Source: Photobacterium kagoshimensis
GTDB taxonomy: Bacteria; Pseudomonadota; Gammaproteobacteria; Enterobacterales; Vibrionaceae
DNA length: 64,000 nucleotides
NCBI RefSeq assembly: GCF_050337045.1
Contig: NZ_JAKJSO010000011.1
Span: 294,853-358,852 of the forward strand
Direction of reading: 5' to 3'
Below the pieces are notes generated by a model. The model had not been told where the DNA came from. It did no database searches and saw only the letters and a list, made by a program, of their open reading frames with translations. Every line of letters begins with the position of its first letter. Positions within the stretch are counted from its first letter, which is position 1. Below are positions 16,818 to 23,442 of the stretch, in pieces. Both the position numbers and the translations under genes were made by a program.

Positions 16818-17696
16818 ATGAAATACTCTCTTGGCCCACTACTTTATTTTTGGCCTAAAACCGACGTTGAAGCGTTTTATCAGCAAGCTAAAGAGTCTGA
16901 TAGCGACATTATTTATCTTGGCGAAAGCGTGTGCTCGAAGCGCCGTGAGATGAAGCCTGCCCATTGGTTTGACATTGCCAAAGATCTGGCTGATTCAGGC
17001 AAGCAAGTGGTGCTATCCACCATGGCATTGCTAGAAGCACCTAGTGAAGTCAACATCATGAAAAAGTATGTTGATAACGGTGATTTCATCATTGAAGCTA
17101 ACGACGTGTCAGCGATTCAATTAGCGCACCAAAGTAAGGTGCCTTTTGTCGTCGGGGCGGCAGTGAACTGCTACAACGCTCAAACACTGAACCTGTTCTT
17201 GAAGCAGGGCATGGTACGTTGGTGTATGCCCGTCGAACTGTCACGTGAATGGCTACAGAATGTATTAATTGATTGTGAAAAGCTGGGCATTCGTGGTCAG
17301 TTTGAAACCGAAGTGTTCAGCTATGGCTACTTACCTTTGGCTTACTCTGCCCGTTGCTTTACCGCCCGTGCTGAAGATAAAGCCAAAGATGACTGTGAAA
17401 CCTGCTGTATCAAATACCCAACCGGTATTCAGGTACACAGCCAAGAAGGCCAAAGCGTGTTTAACCTAAACGGTATTCAAACTCAATCAGGCTACTGCTA
17501 TAACTTGATCAACGATTTGAAAACCATGCACGATATTGTTGATGTGGTACGTTTGAGTCCACAGGGTGTCGATACACTCGAACTCGTCACTGCATTTAAG
17601 CATAACGAGCAAGGCCAAACGCGTCACCCACTCAAAGATGGCCACCACTGTAATGGCTATTGGCATAATGTGGCGGGGTTAAATATCGAAAGTTAA
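16818..17696 (+). CDS. ubiV: UbiV, O2-independent ubiquinone hydroxylation (peptidase U32 family)
   Basis: Partner of UbiU; 292 aa, the same as the E. coli protein. Expected Fe-S ligands are visible as the Cys in ESVCSKRREMK, the Cys of YSARCFTARAEDKAKD and the DCETCCIKYP pair. AAGGAGCCAACG precedes the ATG by the correct spacing, 13 nt after ubiU. A strong bidirectional terminator follows at 17744-17779. Confidence 0.93.
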   Translation: MKYSLGPLLYFWPKTDVEAFYQQAKESDSDIIYLGESVCSKRREMKPAHWFDIAKDLADSGKQVVLSTMALLEAPSEVNIMKKYVDNGDFIIEANDVSAIQLAHQSKVPFVVGAAVNCYNAQTLNLFLKQGMVRWCMPVELSREWLQNVLIDCEKLGIRGQFETEVFSYGYLPLAYSARCFTARAEDKAKDDCETCCIKYPTGIQVHSQEGQSVFNLNGIQTQSGYCYNLINDLKTMHDIVDVVRLSPQGVDTLELVTAFKHNEQGQTRHPLKDGHHCNGYWHNVAGLNIES

Positions 17697-17743
17697 TCTC
17701 GATATTGCGCTCACCTCCTAGTTGGTGACGGAGTGATACGCAT

Positions 17744-17779
17744 AAAAAAGCCGCGAACTTAAAATTCGCGGCTTTTTTT
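17744..17779. terminator. Bidirectional terminator between ubiV and nlpI
   Basis: AAAAAAGCCGCGAA and TTCGCGGCTTTTTTT form a long stem with A and T tails, placed between two convergent genes. Confidence 0.93.
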
Positions 17780-17799
17780 GATCGATGAGATCACTGTGT

Positions 17800-18714
17800 T
17801 TATTTATTCGTTTGTGCCTGCAATGCAGCTTGTTGCTGCGCTTGGTATTGTGATAGCACACGACCCGTTTCTAACAACGCAAAGCGATGTTCGACAAATT
17901 CGTAGACGTTACCTGCTAAAGTTAGCTTGTATAGCATCAGCGCCGCAGAATAGTTCTCTTCTTGCTGGTAGCGTTTAGCCAGGTAGAAGTACCCTTCGGT
18001 TAAACGTTCAGCCAGTTGATCGTTACTTTCACTGCCGTTAGCGATCTCTTTCAGATAATCACTTTCGCTGATATCACCTAAGTACATACGCACCATCAGC
18101 CAACCCCAGTCTTGCTTATCACTAGCATCGTAGCGCAATCTTAGCTTCTCTAACGCTTGCTCTGGCGTGCGCTCTACATCGACTAAGTACAGCCAAATAA
18201 CACGATAAGGATCGTTAACATTTTGCTGATAATGCACAAGCAAATCTTCATGCGCCAGATCTAAACGACCACCGTAATAGAGTGCAATACCACGATTACG
18301 CTGAGCAAACGGGTGTTGGAAGTTAAGCTCTAACGTTGAGTCGAAGGCTTCATAGGCCGCATCAAAATGGGCACCTTGAGTGAAATAAACGCCTAAAATG
18401 TTAAACACATCAGGTTGGTTCGGACGCATCGCCAACGACTGATTAAAGTCTAGCCGAGCTAAATCACGTAAACCTAAACTGTCGTTCAGTAAGCCGCGCT
18501 CATAAAACATCTGCGCCAGCGTATCGTTATCTAAATCATCACGCTTCATCAATTGATCGATGCGTGCTAATTGAATTTGCTGTTGAATTGTCGGCTGCAA
18601 GGGAATAGCCATCGGGGGATGTGTCCACATCGTTTTTGTCGATGTTGCACAACCCGTTAGCATCATTACGGCTGCAAGACATGCTAGCTTTAACCTGTTA
18701 GCAATCAATACCAT
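17800..18714 (-). CDS. nlpI: Lipoprotein NlpI (TPR protein)
   Basis: Outer-membrane-anchored TPR lipoprotein; in E. coli an adaptor for the Prc protease and murein endopeptidases. The lipobox MLTGC follows a hydrophobic signal (LKLACLAAVM). TPR helices span most of the rest (for example LARLDFNQSLAMRPNQPDVFNILG and AAYEAFDSTLELNFQHPFAQRN). The start is uncertain: GGGAG lies only 1 nt before the ATG at 18714 but 7-8 nt before an in-frame TTG two codons later. It is downstream of pnp, as in enterobacteria and vibrios. Confidence 0.92.
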   Translation of the reverse strand: MVLIANRLKLACLAAVMMLTGCATSTKTMWTHPPMAIPLQPTIQQQIQLARIDQLMKRDDLDNDTLAQMFYERGLLNDSLGLRDLARLDFNQSLAMRPNQPDVFNILGVYFTQGAHFDAAYEAFDSTLELNFQHPFAQRNRGIALYYGGRLDLAHEDLLVHYQQNVNDPYRVIWLYLVDVERTPEQALEKLRLRYDASDKQDWGWLMVRMYLGDISESDYLKEIANGSESNDQLAERLTEGYFYLAKRYQQEENYSAALMLYKLTLAGNVYEFVEHRFALLETGRVLSQYQAQQQAALQAQTNK

Positions 18715-18943
18715 TCTCCCTGAGATAGATGAGGTGACTGAATACAATAGCCTGAAAACAATAACCTAAAAACAAGGGACGTCTCGGCAGTCGTTGTGGT
18801 GCCTATAGCAACCACCTATTCATAATCTACATTAGCTAAGCAGCTGATCTTAATTAAGTTGACCGTTATTACAATAGCCTAAATGCGCTTTTCACGACAG
18901 ATATAACGCCAAGATAAACCAGTCCACCAAGTATAATACGGAT

Positions 18944-18962
18944 TTGAGTCAGTACGACTCAA
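18944..18962 (-). promoter_or_regulatory. Palindrome overlapping a possible nlpI promoter
   Basis: TTGAGTC-AGTAC-GACTCAA is a perfect 7-bp palindrome. On the minus strand its TTGAGT could serve as -35 with TATTAT 18 bp later as -10, in the 316-bp pnp-nlpI gap. That gap otherwise contains only the pnp terminator. Confidence 0.35.
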
Positions 18963-18986
18963 TCAAAATGTCATAAATGACACGCA

Positions 18987-19014
18987 ATAAAAAAGGGGCT
19001 AATTAGCCCCTTTT
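18987..19014 (-). terminator. pnp terminator
   Basis: AAAAGGGGCT-AATT-AGCCCCTTTT forms a 10-bp stem 17 bp after the pnp stop; the minus-strand transcript ends in a U-run. Confidence 0.92.
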
Positions 19015-19030
19015 GTCACATGATTCAGAC

Positions 19031-21151
19031 TTAGCCTTGTGGCTGTTCGTCTTGTGCAGGAGCCGCTGGTGCTTCTACTGCTTCTTTCATGCTTAGACGG
19101 ATACGGCCTTGGCGGTCGATTTCAAGTACTTTCACTTGAACTTCTTGACCCATTTCAAGGTGATCTGTCACTTTCTCTACACGCTCTTGAGCGATTTGAG
19201 AAATGTGTACTAGACCTTCTTTCGCGCCAATGACTGATACGAATGCACCGAAATCTACGATACGCATTACTTTACCAGTGTAGATGCGACCAACTTCAAC
19301 GTCTGCTGTGATTTCTTCGATGCGACGAATCGCTTCTTTCGCAGCTGTACCTTCAGTTGCAGCAATCTTGATTGTGCCGTCGTCTTCGATCTCGATCGTA
19401 GTACCAGTTTCTTCAGTAAGTGCACGGATAACTGCACCACCTTTACCGATAACGTCTTTGATCTTATCTGAGTTGATCTTCATTGTGTGAATGCGTGGAG
19501 CAAACTCAGAAATATCGTCACGGTGAGAACCAATTGCTTCATCCATTACGCTAAGGATGTGCTTACGTGCACCTTTAGCTTGGTTAAGCGCAATTTGCAT
19601 GATCTCTTTGGTGATACCTTCGATCTTGATGTCCATTTGAAGTGCAGTGATACCGTCGTCAGTACCTGCTACTTTAAAGTCCATGTCGCCAAGGTGATCT
19701 TCGTCGCCTAGGATGTCAGAAAGAACAACGAAATCGTCGCCTTCTTTCACAAGACCCATTGCGATACCCGCAACAGATGCTTTGATTGGCACACCAGCAT
19801 CCATAAGTGCTAGAGAAGTACCACATACAGAAGCCATTGAAGATGAACCGTTAGATTCAGTGATTTCCGATACAACACGTACTGTGTATGGGAATTCATC
19901 AACAGAAGGCATTACTGCAGCGATACCACGCTTAGCCAGTTTACCGTGACCAATTTCACGACGCTTAGGCGAACCAACAAAACCCGTTTCACCTACACAG
20001 TATGGAGGGAAGTTGTAGTGTAGAAGGAAGTGATCTTTCTTCTCACCCATTAGGCTATCGATGATTTGTGCATCACGTTGTGTACCAAGCGTTGCAGTAA
20101 CAAGCGCCTGAGTTTCACCACGTGTAAATAGTGAAGAACCGTGAGTACGTGGAAGTACACCAGTGCGTACGTCTAGCGCACGAACCATGTCTTTTTCACG
20201 ACCATCGATACGTGGGTTACCCGCGATGATGCGGCTACGTACAACGTTCTTCTCTAGAGAACCAAGCATGTCGCGGATTTCGCGCTCATCTAGTGCTTCG
20301 TTTTCTGCTAGTAGTGATTCAACTACGTCAGATTTGATTGCGCCAACTTGCTCGTAACGCGCCATCTTTTCTGTGATTTGGTAAGCCGTCGCTAGACGTG
20401 CTTCAGCTTTATCAGCAACCAGTGCTTTAAGCTCAGTGTTAACTACAGGTGCAGTCCAATCCCATGCTGGAGTCGCAACTTCTGCTGCGAACTCTTTGAT
20501 AGCATTGATAACTGTTTGTTGTTGGTCGTGACCAAATACAACAGCTTGTAGCATTTGTTCTTCAGATAGACGGTCAGCTTCTGACTCAACCATCAATACT
20601 GCGCCTTCAGTACCAGCAACTACTAGGTCTAGACGGCTTTCTTCTAGTTCAGTGTTGCTTGGGTTTAGTACGAACTGGTCATTAACATAACCAACACGTG
20701 CTGCACCGATAGGGCCGTTGAACGGAATACCAGAGATAGCTAGTGCCGCAGACGTACCGATCATAGTCACGATATCTGGGTTAACGTCTGGATTGATAGA
20801 AACAACCGTAGCAATTACTTGTACTTCGTTTTTGAAATCATCTGGGAATAGCGGACGAATTGGACGGTCAATCAGGCGAGCTGTTAGTGTTTCGCCTTCT
20901 GATGGACGGCCTTCACGCTTGAAGAAACCACCAGGGATTTTACCTGCAGCGTAAGTACGCTCTTGGTAGTTAACAGTTAGTGGGAAGAAGTCTTGACCTT
21001 CAACCGCTGTTTTCTTACCAACTACAGATACGAATACAGAAGTATCATCCATGCTAACCATTACAGCAGCAGTAGCTTGACGTGCAATTACACCAGTTTC
21101 GATAGTAACCGTGTGGTTACCGTACTGGAAAGTCTTTACGATAGGATTCAC
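19031..21151 (-). CDS. pnp: Polyribonucleotide nucleotidyltransferase (PNPase)
   Basis: Phosphorolytic 3'-5' exoribonuclease of the RNA degradosome. The 706 aa contain two RNase PH domains, a KH domain (GKGGAVIRALTEETGTTIEI) and a C-terminal S1 domain (YTGKVMRIVDFGAFVSVIGAKEGLVHISQIA). The acidic, Gln-rich tail APAAPAQDEQPQG is typical. It lies downstream of rpsO with a 381-bp gap containing hairpins that fit the known RNase III/PNPase autoregulated leader. Confidence 0.97.
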   Translation of the reverse strand: MNPIVKTFQYGNHTVTIETGVIARQATAAVMVSMDDTSVFVSVVGKKTAVEGQDFFPLTVNYQERTYAAGKIPGGFFKREGRPSEGETLTARLIDRPIRPLFPDDFKNEVQVIATVVSINPDVNPDIVTMIGTSAALAISGIPFNGPIGAARVGYVNDQFVLNPSNTELEESRLDLVVAGTEGAVLMVESEADRLSEEQMLQAVVFGHDQQQTVINAIKEFAAEVATPAWDWTAPVVNTELKALVADKAEARLATAYQITEKMARYEQVGAIKSDVVESLLAENEALDEREIRDMLGSLEKNVVRSRIIAGNPRIDGREKDMVRALDVRTGVLPRTHGSSLFTRGETQALVTATLGTQRDAQIIDSLMGEKKDHFLLHYNFPPYCVGETGFVGSPKRREIGHGKLAKRGIAAVMPSVDEFPYTVRVVSEITESNGSSSMASVCGTSLALMDAGVPIKASVAGIAMGLVKEGDDFVVLSDILGDEDHLGDMDFKVAGTDDGITALQMDIKIEGITKEIMQIALNQAKGARKHILSVMDEAIGSHRDDISEFAPRIHTMKINSDKIKDVIGKGGAVIRALTEETGTTIEIEDDGTIKIAATEGTAAKEAIRRIEEITADVEVGRIYTGKVMRIVDFGAFVSVIGAKEGLVHISQIAQERVEKVTDHLEMGQEVQVKVLEIDRQGRIRLSMKEAVEAPAAPAQDEQPQG

Positions 21152-21263
21152 GTGAATTTCCTTAATTTATTCCGCTTTCTATTTTCGTCGGTAAGTATAT
21201 CCGACATAAATAAAAGCGTCATGTGATGAAACCCACTTTACGATAATTTCACGTATCGCGACT

Positions 21264-21359
21264 AATGACAGTTCTCTTTAACCTGGATGCTCAGGCCTTG
21301 CTGCCATGCATCGAAAAGAGCTGTTATTAGCCGCGACCTAATGGTCGACGAAAACGACC
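21264..21359 (-). promoter_or_regulatory. pnp leader hairpins (probable RNase III / autoregulation site)
   Basis: In the minus-strand RNA, AAAAGAGCTGTTATTAG (complementing 21262-21279) pairs with CTAATGACAG and TTCTCTTT across 21262-21330, a long nearly continuous stem. A second hairpin, GGTCG/CGACC, lies at 21343-21359. The E. coli pnp leader folds into comparable stems cut by RNase III and then degraded by PNPase. The plus-strand frame 21287-21493 through this region is not convincing. Confidence 0.55.
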
Positions 21360-21491
21360 GTGTTATTACTGTAAAGCTTGGGGTGTTTGCTTCTTATGCC
21401 GTGTCACTTAAACACACTAAGAAAGAACCAAATGTAAGACAACAAGTCAGCGCTTTCGTTGCAATTGAGGAAGTGATAAACAAAGAAACAT

Positions 21492-21521
21492 AAAAAGAAA
21501 GGAGCCAATAGGCTCCTTTCT
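21492..21521 (-). terminator. rpsO terminator
   Basis: AGAAAGGAGCC-AATA-GGCTCCTTTCT, an 11-bp stem followed by U on the minus strand, 11 bp after the rpsO stop. Partial read-through into pnp is likely by analogy with E. coli. Confidence 0.9.
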
Positions 21522-21532
21522 GATAAGCAATC

Positions 21533-21802
21533 TTAGCGACGTAGGCCTAGACGCTTGATTAGGTCTTGGTAACGATCTAGGTTTTTACCTTTTAGGTAAT
21601 CTAGAAGTTTACGACGACGAGAAACCATACGTAGTAGACCGCGACGGCTGTGGTGATCGTGTTTGTGATCAGCAAAGTGGCCTTGCAGGTGGTTGATTTG
21701 CGCTGTTAGAAGAGCAACTTGAACCTCTGGAGAACCAGTGTCGTTTTCACATTGTGCGTATTCAGCAACGATTGCTGCTTTAGTTTCTGCATTCAGAGAC
21801 AT
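21533..21802 (-). CDS. rpsO: 30S ribosomal protein uS15
   Basis: Primary 16S rRNA-binding protein of the platform; 89 aa with the usual NDTGSPEVQVALLT and HSRRGLLRMVSRRRKLLDYLK motifs. It sits between truB and pnp with its own terminator. Confidence 0.98.
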   Translation of the reverse strand: MSLNAETKAAIVAEYAQCENDTGSPEVQVALLTAQINHLQGHFADHKHDHHSRRGLLRMVSRRRKLLDYLKGKNLDRYQDLIKRLGLRR

Positions 21803-21904
21803 AACTTTATCCTAATACATTAAATTTAAAATTTGTGCAGCCAATCTCTGATTCAGCCGCACCCAAGCCGCGAATTATACGTGGCACTTTTACCGACTAC
21901 AAGC

Positions 21905-21937
21905 AAAAAGAGCGACTACCTAAGTAATCGCTCTTTT
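21905..21937 (-). terminator. truB (nusA operon) terminator
   Basis: AAAAAGAGCGACTAC pairs with GTAATCGCTCTTTT with a CTAA loop, 29 bp after the truB stop; a U-run follows on the minus strand. Confidence 0.85.
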
Positions 21938-21965
21938 ATCTATCTTCAAGGGTCAACAACAGGGC

Positions 21966-22913
21966 TTATTCTGCTTGTTGATTGGCCATAACACGCTTTG
22001 GCGCGAGCATGCCGTCAGCATCGATAATACCGACACCAATGAATTCACGCGCTTCAGCCACAGTAATACGAACAATCGTACCTTCTGCTGGTACTGGGCC
22101 GGCTTGTACTGGATTACCGTTAAGAATATATACCGCCGATGCTGGGGTAATGTTTACTTCAGGTAAGTCCTGTACTGCGGTATCCGTTGGCAGAAGCAAA
22201 GGATCAAGTAAATCACCAGGGGCGATATCTTGTTCTTTTGCCTGATCAAGCAAGGCTTGCAGTTGCTCAAGCGTCACAACACGTTCCATCGGATACTTAG
22301 CAACACCCGTACGGCGAAGGTAAGTCACGTGCGCACCACAGCCAAGCATTTCGCCAAGGTCATCGACAATCGTGCGAATGTAAGTGCCCTTGGAAACGTG
22401 CAATTCCATCTCAACTTCATTGTCGCTAAAGCGCAGCAAGTCCACTGAGTAAACAGTGATTTTGCGTGACTCGCGCGGTACTTCAATACCTTCACGCGCA
22501 TACTCGTAGAGTTTACGGCCTTGGTATTTCAGTGCTGAATACATCGATGGTATTTGATCGGTTGTACCGCGGAACTTAGCAATACAGCGCTCAAGTTGAC
22601 CACGATCGACCTTTACTTCGCGCGTCTGAACTACTTCACCATCAGAGTCTGAGGTATCGGTACGCTCACCGAGCTTAGCAATCACACGATAGCGTTTGTC
22701 AGAATCCAATAGGAACTGAGAAAACTTGGTCGCTTCACCAAAGCAAATTGGCAGCATGCCTGTTGCTAGTGGATCAAGCGCCCCGGTGTGACCCGCTTTT
22801 TGCGCAAAGAAGATACGCTTTACTTTTTGCAGCGTGTCATTGGAAGAAATACCCGTTGGCTTGTCGAGTAAAATAACTCCATCAATAGGACGACCTTTAC
22901 GACGACGTGCCAT
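21966..22913 (-). CDS. truB: tRNA pseudouridine(55) synthase TruB
   Basis: Makes Psi55 in the T loop of tRNAs. The 315-aa protein has the catalytic aspartate in GHTGALDPLATGMLPICFG and a C-terminal PUA-like domain. It follows rbfA by 3 nt, within the rimP-nusA-infB-rbfA-truB operon. Confidence 0.97.
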   Translation of the reverse strand: MARRRKGRPIDGVILLDKPTGISSNDTLQKVKRIFFAQKAGHTGALDPLATGMLPICFGEATKFSQFLLDSDKRYRVIAKLGERTDTSDSDGEVVQTREVKVDRGQLERCIAKFRGTTDQIPSMYSALKYQGRKLYEYAREGIEVPRESRKITVYSVDLLRFSDNEVEMELHVSKGTYIRTIVDDLGEMLGCGAHVTYLRRTGVAKYPMERVVTLEQLQALLDQAKEQDIAPGDLLDPLLLPTDTAVQDLPEVNITPASAVYILNGNPVQAGPVPAEGTIVRITVAEAREFIGVGIIDADGMLAPKRVMANQQAE

Positions 22914-22916
22914 AGA

Positions 22917-23333
22917 TTATTCCTCGCCCTTTTCTGCGCTGTTTTCTGAACCTGTTTCTTCGTCTACGTGACGATCTTCATCATCGCGTACTGCTTGCGA
23001 TACAAGGTTAGAAATACGCATACCTTCCGTTAGCGATTGGTCGTAGATGAACGTCAATTCTGGCGTTACACGTAGACGGATCTGCTTACCAAGTAGCGAA
23101 CGAATATACGGTGCCATTTCACGTAGTACTTCTAGGCTGCCTTCTGGTGTTTGCTCACCAATCGTCAGGAAAGTAACGTAAATTTTTGCATAACCCATGT
23201 CACGTGAAACGTCCACGCTTGAAATGGTTGTCATACCAATACGTGGGTCTTTAAGCTCACGTTGCAGGATAACCGCCAGCTCTTTTTGCAGCTGTTGCGC
23301 TACACGCTGGGTACGGCTGAACTCTTTTGCCAT
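22917..23333 (-). CDS. rbfA: 30S ribosome-binding factor RbfA
   Basis: Cold-shock ribosome maturation factor acting on the 5' end of 16S rRNA. The 138-aa protein has a KH-type core (LKDPRIGMTTISSVDVSRDMGYAKIYVTF) and an acidic C-terminal tail. Between it and infB is a 109-bp spacer with a UUCG-capped hairpin. Confidence 0.97.
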   Translation of the reverse strand: MAKEFSRTQRVAQQLQKELAVILQRELKDPRIGMTTISSVDVSRDMGYAKIYVTFLTIGEQTPEGSLEVLREMAPYIRSLLGKQIRLRVTPELTFIYDQSLTEGMRISNLVSQAVRDDEDRHVDEETGSENSAEKGEE

Positions 23334-23387
23334 TTTGCTATCTCTCGCTAAAAGAGGACTCTTCTATGAAGAATGCTCTGTTGAAAG

Positions 23388-23411
23388 AATGGGGAGCCGA
23401 AGCTCCCCATT
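23388..23411 (-). repeat. UUCG-tetraloop hairpin between infB and rbfA
   Basis: In the minus-strand RNA, AATGGGGAGC-UUCG-GCTCCCCATT is a perfect 10-bp stem closed by C(UUCG)G, one of the most stable RNA loops. No U-run follows, so it is probably not a terminator but a processing or stability element inside the operon. Confidence 0.7.
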
Positions 23412-23442
23412 GGAATGTTTTTAAAAATCAACAACCTGATTA

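Noticed and set aside
21287..21493. 68-aa plus-strand frame in the rpsO-pnp spacer
   Set aside because: It coincides with leader hairpins expected on the opposite strand and has no ribosome site or family pattern.
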